9,581 nt of DNA, from contig CAMLNH010000077.1 of assembly GCA_946481355.1 (NCBI GenBank), positions 1-9,581 of the forward strand, given 5' to 3'. Within the stretch, counting starts at the first letter, position 1, and each line of letters starts with the position of its first letter. A program made the translations under genes and the position numbers. This document shows positions 1 through 6,530 of the stretch, piece by piece. The notes under the pieces are model-generated. The model was given only the letters and a program-made list of their open reading frames with translations, was not told where the DNA came from and made no database searches. The DNA comes from an uncultured Curvibacter sp. Lineage in GTDB: Bacteria > Pseudomonadota > Gammaproteobacteria > Burkholderiales > Burkholderiaceae.

Positions 1-33
1 CTGCACTGGAACGAAGGAATCACGGGACCATGA
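1..33 (+). CDS. nadK: C-terminal end of upstream gene, probably NAD kinase (partial)
   Basis: Reading from base 1 in frame 1 gives [10 protein letters not shown] followed by TGA at 31-33. Only ten residues are visible, so the identity rests on two weak supports. In many betaproteobacteria nadK lies directly upstream of recN, and the L-x-W-N/H-E tail resembles the end of NAD kinases (ATP-dependent phosphorylation of NAD to NADP in the cytoplasm). The stop overlaps the recN start as ATGA, which fits translational coupling in one operon. Another gene with a similar tail cannot be excluded. Confidence 0.55.
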   Translation: MHWNEGITGP

Positions 34-1691
34 GCCTCAAACGCATCGTTCTGCGCGATTTCGTCATCATCGATGAGCTCGACCTGGAGCTCGACAAAGG
101 CTTCACCGTGCTCACGGGCGAGACCGGTGCGGGCAAGTCCATTCTGATCGATGCGCTGCAACTCGTGACCGGTGCGCGCGCCGACACCGGCCTGATCCGC
201 GAAGGTGCAGGACGCACCGACGTGAGCGTGGAGTTCGACGACTGCACGGCCCTGCAGGGCTGGCTGGAAGAAGCGGGCTTCGATCCCGGCTTCGACCCGG
301 GTGCCACGTTGCTGCTGCGCCGCACCGTGGACGCGCAAGGGAAAAGCCGGGCCTGGATCAACGGCAGCCCGGCCACAGCCACGCAGCTGCGCGAGCTCGG
401 CGAGCGGCTGTTCGATATCCATGGCCAGCATGCCTGGCAGAGCCTGACGCGCGCCGAGGCTGTGCGCGGCCTGCTTGACGCCTATGCGCAGCTCGACACC
501 AGCGCACTGACCGAACGCTGGGGGCAGTGGCGTGCCGCCCTGTCCACACTGGACGAGGCCCGCAAGGCCCAGGACACGCTGCAGCGTGAACGCGAACGCC
601 TGGGCTGGCAGATCGGTGAAGTCGAAAAGCTCGCCCCCCAGCCCGGCGAGTGGGACACGCTCAACACCGATCACAGCCGCCTGGCCCATGCCCAGGCCCT
701 GATGGATGCAGCGCAGGGCGCGCTGGATGCACTTGACAGCGAGGAAGGCGGCGCCAACCACGCGCTCGACCAGGCCCGTCAGACGCTACAGAATCAGGAG
801 CACCTGGAACCCGAGTTCAAGTCCCTGGTCGAGGTGCTGAATTCCAGCCTGGCCCAGGTGGAGGACAGCGTGCACACGCTGCGCACCTACCTGCGCCGCA
901 CCGATCTGGACCCCGAACGACTGGCCGAGCTCGATGCGCGCATGACGCAATGGATGTCGCTCGCGCGGCGCTACAAGCGCACGCCCGAAGAACTGGCCGC
1001 CACGCTGGCCGGATGGAAGGACGAGCTGGCCCGGCTCGACGCTGCCGCCGATCTGGCTGCCCTCGAAGCCGCCGAGCAGCAGGCCCAGGCTGCCTATCTG
1101 AAGGAAGCACAAGCCATATCGAAAGCCCGCGCCGTCGCTGCTCCCAAGCTGGCCCAGGCCATCACGCAAGCCATGCAGGGCCTGGGCATGCAGGGTGGCC
1201 GCTTCGAGGTGCAGCTGCACAAGGCCGAGCACCCCATGCAAAGCGGGCTGGAAGACGTGCATTTCCTCGTGGCCGGACATGCAGGCAGTACACCGCGTCC
1301 GGTGGGCAAGGTGGCTTCGGGCGGCGAGCTCTCTCGCATCGCACTGGCGATCGCGGTCACCACCAGCCAGCTGGGCTCGGCCCAGACCCTGATCTTCGAC
1401 GAGGTGGATTCGGGTGTGGGCGGCGCCGTGGCCGAGACCGTGGGCCGACTCATGAAGCAGCTGGGCCGCGACCGCCAGGTGCTGGCCGTGACCCACTTGC
1501 CCCAGGTCGCCGCCTGCGCCGACCACCACCTGGTCGTGGCCAAGCAGCGCCAGGGCCAGACCACGCTGAGTCAGGTCGGCCTCGTGCTGGGCGAAGCCCG
1601 TGTGGGCGAAATCGCGCGCATGTTGGGTGGCGAACGCCTCTCCAGCACCACACTGGCCCACGCCAAGGAAATGCTGCAGGGCCAGGGCTGA
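30..1691 (+). CDS. recN: DNA repair protein RecN, SMC-like ATPase
   Basis: RecN acts early in recombinational repair of double-strand breaks. It is a cytoplasmic, nucleoid-associated SMC-like ATPase that holds DNA ends or sister duplexes together and works with RecA. All ATPase motifs are visible: Walker A GETGAGKS (residues 30-37), ABC signature SGGELS (430-435), Walker B LIFDEVD (454-460) and switch histidine in VTH (487-489). Residues of about 150-370 are rich in Leu, Glu, Gln and Arg and form the expected coiled coil. The 553-residue length equals that of E. coli RecN. The ATG at 30 overlaps the preceding stop, and GAAGGA at 13-18 can serve as Shine-Dalgarno with slightly long spacing. 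An in-frame tandem GFDP duplication lies at residues 83-90. No LexA box is visible, but the promoter must lie upstream of the window. Identification is very secure. Confidence 0.97.
   Translation: MSLKRIVLRDFVIIDELDLELDKGFTVLTGETGAGKSILIDALQLVTGARADTGLIREGAGRTDVSVEFDDCTALQGWLEEAGFDPGFDPGATLLLRRTVDAQGKSRAWINGSPATATQLRELGERLFDIHGQHAWQSLTRAEAVRGLLDAYAQLDTSALTERWGQWRAALSTLDEARKAQDTLQRERERLGWQIGEVEKLAPQPGEWDTLNTDHSRLAHAQALMDAAQGALDALDSEEGGANHALDQARQTLQNQEHLEPEFKSLVEVLNSSLAQVEDSVHTLRTYLRRTDLDPERLAELDARMTQWMSLARRYKRTPEELAATLAGWKDELARLDAAADLAALEAAEQQAQAAYLKEAQAISKARAVAAPKLAQAITQAMQGLGMQGGRFEVQLHKAEHPMQSGLEDVHFLVAGHAGSTPRPVGKVASGGELSRIALAIAVTTSQLGSAQTLIFDEVDSGVGGAVAETVGRLMKQLGRDRQVLAVTHLPQVAACADHHLVVAKQRQGQTTLSQVGLVLGEARVGEIARMLGGERLSSTTLAHAKEMLQGQG
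276..299 (+). repeat. 12-bp tandem duplication within recN
   Basis: GGCTTCGATCCC (276-287) is followed directly by GGCTTCGACCCG (288-299), which matches at 10 of 12 positions. It stays in frame and encodes Gly-Phe-Asp-Pro twice (residues 83-90), in the ATPase head between the first strands and the LLLRRT segment. It looks like a past slippage duplication, inferred from the repeat alone. Confidence 0.6.
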
Positions 1692-1698
1692 GCGCGCC

Positions 1699-2556
1699 AT
1701 GGAGATCGTCCTCATCACCGGCATGTCCGGCTCCGGCAAGTCGGTGGCGCTGCATGCGCTCGAAGACGCGGGTTACTACTGCGTGGACAATCTGCCGCCC
1801 GAGCTGCTGCTGCCCTTCGTGACCCTGGAGGAGCAGCAGCAGGCCGGCCGTGTGGCCATCGCCATGGACGTGCGCAGCGCCACCTCGCTGCACCAGGTGC
1901 CCACCTTGCTCGGCACCCTGCGCGAGCAGGGTCTGACGATCAAACCCCTGTTCCTCGACGCGTCCACGGACACCCTGGTACGTCGCTACTCCGAGACCCG
2001 GCGCAAGCACCCGCTGTCGCAAGCCACGGGGGAACCGGCCGACCTCAACCGTGTCCTGGTGGAGGCCATCGAACTCGAACGCGAGCTCCTGGCCGATCTG
2101 CGCGAGCAGGCCCAGGTCATCGACACCAGCCTGATCCGCCCCTCACAGCTGCAAGGCTATATCAAGGATGTGATCCGCCTGCCCGGCAGCCCGCTGACCC
2201 TGGTCTTCGAGTCCTTCGCTTTCAAACGAGGCATTCCGGTGGATGCGGACTATGTGTTCGATGTGCGCATGCTGCCCAATCCGCATTACGAGCCCGAGCT
2301 GCGCCCGCTCACGGGCCGCGATGCACCCGTGGTGGACTTCCTGCGCGCCCAGCCTGAGGTCGTCCGCATGCGCCAGCACATACTGGCCTTTCTGGAGCAG
2401 TGGCTGGATGCGCTGTCGCACAACCACCGCAGCTATGTGACGGTGGCCATCGGCTGCACGGGCGGCCAGCACCGTTCGGTCTATCTGGTGGAAGAACTGG
2501 CACGGCATTTTGGCGCGCGCTGGCAGACCTTGCGCCGGCATCGCGAATTGGGCTGA
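1699..2556 (+). CDS. rapZ: RNase adapter protein RapZ (YvcJ family nucleotide-binding protein)
   Basis: The product is 285 residues, against 284 in E. coli. The N-terminal P-loop domain has Walker A GMSGSGKS (8-15) followed by the family block [12 protein letters not shown] (26-37) and a Walker B-like MDVRS (56-60). The C-terminal domain carries the signature [11 protein letters not shown] (252-262). In E. coli RapZ senses glucosamine-6-phosphate through this domain and presents the sRNA GlmZ to RNase E; the Bacillus homologue YvcJ hydrolyses nucleotides. GlmZ is an enterobacterial sRNA, so the RNA partner here is unknown. I chose ATG 1699 because it begins the conserved [15 protein letters not shown]; it lies 7 nt after the recN stop with no clear Shine-Dalgarno, suggesting coupling to recN. 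The tail ends RRHRELG and lacks the basic EKRK end of the E. coli protein. In E. coli the gene instead sits in the rpoN-hpf-ptsN operon. Confidence 0.95.
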   Translation: MEIVLITGMSGSGKSVALHALEDAGYYCVDNLPPELLLPFVTLEEQQQAGRVAIAMDVRSATSLHQVPTLLGTLREQGLTIKPLFLDASTDTLVRRYSETRRKHPLSQATGEPADLNRVLVEAIELERELLADLREQAQVIDTSLIRPSQLQGYIKDVIRLPGSPLTLVFESFAFKRGIPVDADYVFDVRMLPNPHYEPELRPLTGRDAPVVDFLRAQPEVVRMRQHILAFLEQWLDALSHNHRSYVTVAIGCTGGQHRSVYLVEELARHFGARWQTLRRHRELG

Positions 2557-2571
2557 GACGTCCGCTCAGCC
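2551..2571. terminator. Hairpin spanning the convergent rapZ and mutY stop codons
   Basis: GGCTGAG (2551-2557), a 7-nt loop, then CTCAGCC (2565-2571) form a perfect 7-bp stem. The rapZ TGA (2554-2556) lies in the left arm and the complement of the mutY TGA (2566-2568) in the right arm. The T tract on either side is poor (TTGT on the plus strand), so as an intrinsic terminator it would be weak. Its position between convergent genes only 9 bp apart suggests bidirectional termination or 3'-end protection. Confidence 0.45.
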
Positions 2572-3639
2572 TTGTAGCAGCTTGCGTACAGGTGCAGGCA
2601 GGCCCAGCGCAGGCCAGGCCTCGGCCCGCTGCCAGCCCCCGCCCTCTGATAGCCTGACCTTGACCGGCAACTGCACGCGCACGGGGTGCAGGTGCAGGTC
2701 CTTGTGGGTGAGCACGTGCTTGAAGACCGGCAGGTCCTCCAGCCGCTCCCGGTAGGCTGGGGGCACAGCGGCACGCAGTTCGGCATCGCTGTCGTAGAGC
2801 TCCAGACAGTAGAGCCCGGCCCAGACTCCGGGTGTGGGACGCGGACGCAACCACACCGCACCGTCGCGCGTCTGAGCCCACAACAACCAGAGCGACTGGG
2901 TCGTGCGCTTGAGCTTGCGGGTCTTGACGGGATAGTGTTCGGGCCGGCTCTCACGCAAGGCCACGCAGAAGCCCGCCGCGGGACAGGCGGTGCAGGCGGG
3001 CCTGCGTGGCAGGCAGACTGTGGCCCCGAGGTCCATGACGCCCTGGGTGTAGCGCGGCATGGTGCTTCTCAGGTCGCGTTGGGGCAACAGGTCCGCGGCC
3101 AGCTGCCAGAGTGCGCGCTCGTTCGCCGTCTGGGCCAGGTCGGCGCCATAGCCCAGTACCCGTGTGAGCACCCGCTTCACATTCCCATCGAGGATGGCAA
3201 CACGCTCGCCAAAGCAGATCGACGCGATGGCCGCCGCCGTGGAGGGACCGATCCCCGGCAACGCCTGCAATTGCGCTGCAGTGCGCGGAAACTCGCCACC
3301 GTGACGCGCCACCACTTGCACGGCACAGGCATGCAGGTTGCGCGCGCGGCTGTAGTAGCCCAGGCCGCTCCAGAGGGCCAGGACATCGTCGAGTCCGGTC
3401 GCGGCCAAGGCGCGGACGTCGGGGAAACGTTGCAGAAAGCGCGCGTAGTAGTCGCGCACCGTGACCACCTGGGTCTGCTGGAGCATGACCTCGGAGAGCC
3501 AGACACGATAGGGATCGCGCGTGCCCTGCCAGGGCAGATCCTGGCGACCATGACGGACCTGCCAACGCAGCAGATGCCCGGACCAGTCCTCGGGCAATGT
3601 CACACGGGAAGAAGAGGCTGAGGGCCGGGACCGACTCAC
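2566..3639 (-). CDS. mutY: A/G-specific adenine glycosylase MutY
   Basis: MutY removes adenine mispaired with 8-oxoguanine, preventing G:C to T:A transversions; it is the last guard of the GO system. Visible features are catalytic Glu50 in WLSEVMLQQTQV, the helix-hairpin-helix LPGIGPSTAAAI (127-138) and catalytic Asp151 in ILDGNVKR. The [4Fe-4S] ligands are C209, C216, C219 and C225, spaced C-x6-C-x2-C-x5-C. The NUDIX-like C-terminal domain contains HVLTHKDLHLH, corresponding to the FSH loop that reads 8-oxoG. Length of 357 is normal. The start used is GTG at 3639, sharing GTGA with the dynamin-like gene's stop. A second GTG at 3603 would put the catalytic Glu at 38, nearer E. coli's 37; neither has a good Shine-Dalgarno, so the first 12 residues are uncertain. 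Confidence 0.96.
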   Translation of the reverse strand: MSRSRPSASSSRVTLPEDWSGHLLRWQVRHGRQDLPWQGTRDPYRVWLSEVMLQQTQVVTVRDYYARFLQRFPDVRALAATGLDDVLALWSGLGYYSRARNLHACAVQVVARHGGEFPRTAAQLQALPGIGPSTAAAIASICFGERVAILDGNVKRVLTRVLGYGADLAQTANERALWQLAADLLPQRDLRSTMPRYTQGVMDLGATVCLPRRPACTACPAAGFCVALRESRPEHYPVKTRKLKRTTQSLWLLWAQTRDGAVWLRPRPTPGVWAGLYCLELYDSDAELRAAVPPAYRERLEDLPVFKHVLTHKDLHLHPVRVQLPVKVRLSEGGGWQRAEAWPALGLPAPVRKLLQG

Positions 3640-5606
3640 GAGGCCTGCAACTCGGCCGCCACCGTGTCCTTGGGCTTGGTCACGTCCTGGGCCCGGATCA
3701 GGTAGGCCGTGAGCTCAAGCAGCTTGGTGTCGAGCTGGTTCAGGGCCTTGAACTGGCCATCGATCTCGCCGATGCGCTCGTCCAGGCCGCCGGCAGCCTG
3801 CTGGATGCGGTCGATGGCCTCCAGGCGGCGGCTGAAGTTGCGACGGCGTTCGCGCAGCTGGGCGTCGAGCTGGGCCGCGGCCGACTTGCTCCAGAGTTCC
3901 ACATCACCGAGCGCGGCCTGGTAGACGCTGCGCAGGCGCGTGGCCAGGGCACGCACCAGGCGGTCGGCGAATTCGGGCTGAGCCAGGCGGAAGGCATTGC
4001 CCAGGCCCAGGTACTGCAGATGACCGCGCTCGACCTGGTCGAGGCTGTCGATATAGGGTTGCATCTTGGGCTCGGCCGGCGGCTGCAGGGAGAAGCCCTG
4101 CTCGGCATTGAGTTGCTTGAACGACGCGTCCAGCATGGTCTGGATCTCGGCGGTCAAAGCCTGCACATGGCGCAGGTTCTCGCGCAGTCGGTCGAAGGTA
4201 TCGCCGTAGGACTTCTTGACGCCGAGCTTGAGGCCGGTCTGCAGCAGAGACTGCATGAGCTGGTTCATCTCGCGCTTGAGGTTCTTGCTGCTCAGCAGGC
4301 CGAAGACATCACGCAGCAGCTTGAGGTGCACCGAGCGCACGGCGTGGATCTTGGCGCCGGCGCGGTCGAATTCGGCCTGCTCCTGCGAGATGCGCAGGCG
4401 CATGTGCTTGATGACGGCCGCGTTCTTGCCCTGCAGGCCCTTGAGCTCAAGCATCTGCTCGTTGAGGTCGCGGCGGCGGATGTTGAGCACGCGCCCCACC
4501 TCGAGCTGCAGGTCGGAAATACCCACGGCCACGGCCGCACCCAGGATGCGCTGGCGCTGGCCCATGATGCGCTGCGCCAGCACCTCTTCGAGCGCGGGCA
4601 GACAGCTGGCCTGCAGCAGCTTGGCGTCATCGGTGACCTTGCCCACCAGACCCTTCTGGGCCGAGACCGGCAGCACCTGTTCACGCGACAGGCCGAGAAT
4701 CTCGGCCGTGGTGGCGCGCTGGCGGTCGATCTGCATCTGGATCTGGGCTGGCGAACTCAGCGCGTCCCAGAGCGAATCGATCTTGTTGAGCACGACGAGG
4801 CGTGTATCGGTGCCGACAGCGGATTCGGTGATCAGGTGCTCACGCCAGATCTCCAGATCGGACTTCGTGACGCCGGTGTCGGCCCCCAGGATGAACACCA
4901 CGGCATGGGCCTGCGGCACCAGGCTCACGGTCAGCTCGGGCTCGGCGCCGATGGCGTTGAGACCCGGCGTGTCCAGGATGACCAGGCCCTGCTTGAGCAG
5001 GGGATGCGCGATATTGATCAGGGCATGACGCCACTTGGGCACCTCGACCCGGCCCTGGGAATCCTGCAACGGCGTATCGCCCGGATTCTGGCTGCTCCAG
5101 AAGCCCAGGGCACGCGCTTCCTCGAGCGACACGCGGCGGGTCTCGGAGACCTTCTCCAGCGCCATGGCCAGCTGCTGGGGATCGTTGACGTCAAGATCGA
5201 CGCGGGTCCACTTCTCAGGGACCATGCGCCACTCCATGAGCGACTGCGGCTGCAGGCGGGTCTCGATGGGCAGCAGACGCAGGCAGGGCGGCACCTCGGC
5301 GTCGTAGCCCATCTCGGTCGGGCACATGGTGGTGCGCCCGGCGCTGGCCGGCATGATGCGCCGGCCGTAGCCGGCGAAGAAGATGGCGTTGATCAGCTCG
5401 GACTTGCCACGCGAGAACTCGGCGACAAAAGCCACCATGACCTTGTCGGCACGCACCTGCATCTCCAGACGGTGCAGGCGCTCCTCGACAGCAGCGTCCA
5501 GCAGATCGTGGTCCTTCATCCACTCGCCCAGCAGCTTCAGGCGCAGCGCGAATTCGCGCCGCCAGTTGCCGTGCTGGTCAAACTGTTCGTTGAAAGAGGT
5601 AGCCAA
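3636..5606 (-). CDS. Dynamin-family large GTPase, function unknown
   Basis: A 656-residue protein with a complete dynamin-type GTPase domain: P-loop AEFSRGKSELINA (62-74), switch I threonines in GRTTMCPTE (90-98), G3 DTPGL (212-216) and G4 NKID (274-277). The rest, about 300-656, is rich in charged residues and Leu/Gln, as expected for helical stalk and coiled-coil bundles. I see no convincing transmembrane segment. Bacterial relatives remodel membranes (DynA, BDLP) or organise replicated DNA (E. coli CrfC); the substrate here is unknown. The first P-loop glycine usual in GEFSxGKS is Ala62. The start is TTG at 5606, with AGGGG six bases upstream, beginning MATSFNEQ. The gene lies between mutM and mutY on the same strand and overlaps mutY by 4 nt, so co-expression with the GO repair enzymes is likely. 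The family assignment is firm; the role is not. Confidence 0.92.
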   Translation of the reverse strand: MATSFNEQFDQHGNWRREFALRLKLLGEWMKDHDLLDAAVEERLHRLEMQVRADKVMVAFVAEFSRGKSELINAIFFAGYGRRIMPASAGRTTMCPTEMGYDAEVPPCLRLLPIETRLQPQSLMEWRMVPEKWTRVDLDVNDPQQLAMALEKVSETRRVSLEEARALGFWSSQNPGDTPLQDSQGRVEVPKWRHALINIAHPLLKQGLVILDTPGLNAIGAEPELTVSLVPQAHAVVFILGADTGVTKSDLEIWREHLITESAVGTDTRLVVLNKIDSLWDALSSPAQIQMQIDRQRATTAEILGLSREQVLPVSAQKGLVGKVTDDAKLLQASCLPALEEVLAQRIMGQRQRILGAAVAVGISDLQLEVGRVLNIRRRDLNEQMLELKGLQGKNAAVIKHMRLRISQEQAEFDRAGAKIHAVRSVHLKLLRDVFGLLSSKNLKREMNQLMQSLLQTGLKLGVKKSYGDTFDRLRENLRHVQALTAEIQTMLDASFKQLNAEQGFSLQPPAEPKMQPYIDSLDQVERGHLQYLGLGNAFRLAQPEFADRLVRALATRLRSVYQAALGDVELWSKSAAAQLDAQLRERRRNFSRRLEAIDRIQQAAGGLDERIGEIDGQFKALNQLDTKLLELTAYLIRAQDVTKPKDTVAAELQAS

Positions 5607-5612
5607 ATCTGT

Positions 5613-5617
5613 CCCCT
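5613..5617 (-). promoter_or_regulatory. Shine-Dalgarno that fixes the TTG start of the dynamin-like gene
   Basis: On the minus strand AGGGG is followed by ACAGAT and then TTG at 5606, a 6-nt spacing that is close to ideal. It supports TTG as the true start. No nearby in-frame ATG lies upstream. Confidence 0.7.
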
Positions 5618-5648
5618 AGACGCACTTCAGGTCATTTTGCAAACATTC

Positions 5649-5657
5649 AATATAACA
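5649..5657 (-). promoter_or_regulatory. Candidate extended -10 promoter for the dynamin-like gene (and mutY)
   Basis: On the minus strand the sequence TGTTATATT contains an extended -10 (TGn) followed by TATATT, four of six or better to TATAAT. No good -35 is seen at 16-18 nt upstream, which extended -10 promoters can tolerate. Transcription would start near 5642, giving a leader of about 36 nt that includes the AGGGG ribosome-binding site. The mutM/dynamin gap is the most A/T-rich stretch of the window. Confidence 0.45.
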
Positions 5658-5674
5658 CCTATCTTGTTGATAGG
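5658..5674. terminator. Small inverted repeat between mutM and the dynamin-like gene
   Basis: CCTATC (5658-5663), loop TTGTT, GATAGG (5669-5674) is a perfect 6-bp inverted repeat. It lies 2 bases past the mutM stop and directly upstream of the candidate extended -10 element. It could be a weak mutM terminator, since the minus-strand sequence after it is moderately T-rich, or an operator for the downstream promoter. The stem is only half G/C, so termination would be inefficient. Confidence 0.35.
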
Positions 5675-5676
5675 CC

Positions 5677-6492
5677 TCATGTTTTCTGACAATGGGGGCA
5701 GAAAAACGTTGCGCGCTGGCCCTGCCGGATGGCCTTGACCAAGGTGCCGCAAACCTTGCAAGACTGGCCCTCGCGGCCATAGACCTTGGCATCGAACTGG
5801 AAGGTGCCGCGTTCGCCCACGGCGTTCGAATAGTTGCGCAGGGTCGTGCCGCCGGCCGCCAGGGCCCGGCCCAGCACCTCGCGGATCGCCGCGTGCAGGC
5901 GCGCCGCACGTGGGCGGCTGAGGCGCGCCGCACTCAGCGTGGGCCGGATGCCCGCCAGGAACAAGGCCTCCGACGCATAGATATTGCCCACCCCCACCAC
6001 CACATCACCGGCCAGCAGCACCTGCTTGATCGCGGCCCGGCGTGCCTTGAGGCCCATGAGAAAGGCCTCCAGGTCGAAAGCGTCCCCCAGGGGCTCCATG
6101 CCCAGGCCGCCCAGCAGCTTGCGGCCTGCGCCTGACGCTTCGCTGTCCGCCCAGACGACGGCGCCGAAGCGACGTGGGTCGTTGAGGCGCAGCAGACCAC
6201 GTGTGGTGGCCAGCTCGAAGTGGTCGTGCACGCCACGCTGGGGCAGCACCGGCGCAAAGCTCAGGCTGCCCGACATGCCCAGATGCAGCAGGAGCAGGCC
6301 GTTGTCCAGATCGAGTAGCAGGTACTTGCCACGCCGGCGCACGCCGCGCACCGTCTGCCCGGCCAGCCGCGCCGGCGGCACCCCCAGCGGCCAGCGCAGG
6401 GGCTTGCCCAGCCACGCCGACTGGATGCGCGCTCCCGCGATGCGGCCCGCAAAACTCAGGCGCGTGGCTTCAACTTCCGGCAATTCAGGCAT
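5677..6492 (-). CDS. mutM: Formamidopyrimidine-DNA glycosylase MutM (Fpg)
   Basis: MutM excises 8-oxoguanine paired with C and formamidopyrimidines, then cleaves the abasic site by beta,delta-elimination. The start MPELPEVE supplies the catalytic N-terminal Pro2 and Glu3 exposed after Met removal. Lys56 lies in RRRGKYLL. The void-filling intercalation residues are present as Met73 in LGMSGSL and Arg107/Phe109 in [18 protein letters not shown] is the helix-two-turn-helix region. The C-terminal zinc finger has C245, C248, C265 and C268 (C-x2-C-x16-C-x2-C), with the lesion-contacting Arg260. At 271 residues it is full length. ATG at 6492 is fixed by the catalytic Pro2, although no Shine-Dalgarno precedes it. 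It is the first gene of the minus-strand cluster and is divergent from the TPR gene across 38 bp. Confidence 0.97.
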   Translation of the reverse strand: MPELPEVEATRLSFAGRIAGARIQSAWLGKPLRWPLGVPPARLAGQTVRGVRRRGKYLLLDLDNGLLLLHLGMSGSLSFAPVLPQRGVHDHFELATTRGLLRLNDPRRFGAVVWADSEASGAGRKLLGGLGMEPLGDAFDLEAFLMGLKARRAAIKQVLLAGDVVVGVGNIYASEALFLAGIRPTLSAARLSRPRAARLHAAIREVLGRALAAGGTTLRNYSNAVGERGTFQFDAKVYGREGQSCKVCGTLVKAIRQGQRATFFCPHCQKT

Positions 6493-6530
6493 GGGACGCA
6501 GGAGGCAGGGGAAACAAGGCTTGGATTATT

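Noticed and set aside
1371..1385. CTGGGC-TCG-GCCCAG hairpin in recN
   Set aside because: A 6-bp stem with a 3-nt loop inside conserved coding sequence just before Walker B, with no T tract; expected by chance in GC-rich DNA.
786..1739. 317-codon minus-strand ORF opposite recN, with similar long antisense ORFs opposite rapZ, mutY (2686-3621) and the TPR gene (7479-8357)
   Set aside because: All are in register with the real gene on the other strand, the same codon-avoidance artefact, and none shows a domain or ribosome-binding site.
3597..5738. 713-codon plus-strand ORF opposite the dynamin-like gene
   Set aside because: It is in codon register with the dynamin gene, so its codons are reverse complements of real ones. 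It stays open because GC-rich genes avoid TTA, CTA and TCA. Its translation is a low-complexity mix of Leu, Gln, His and Gly with no recognisable motif, while the opposite strand has complete GTPase motifs.
6201..6530. N-terminal extension of the TPR ORF back to 6201
   Set aside because: This part lies antisense to conserved mutM sequence and would bury the signal peptide at residue 110 or later. The signal peptide after ATG 6531 marks the true start.
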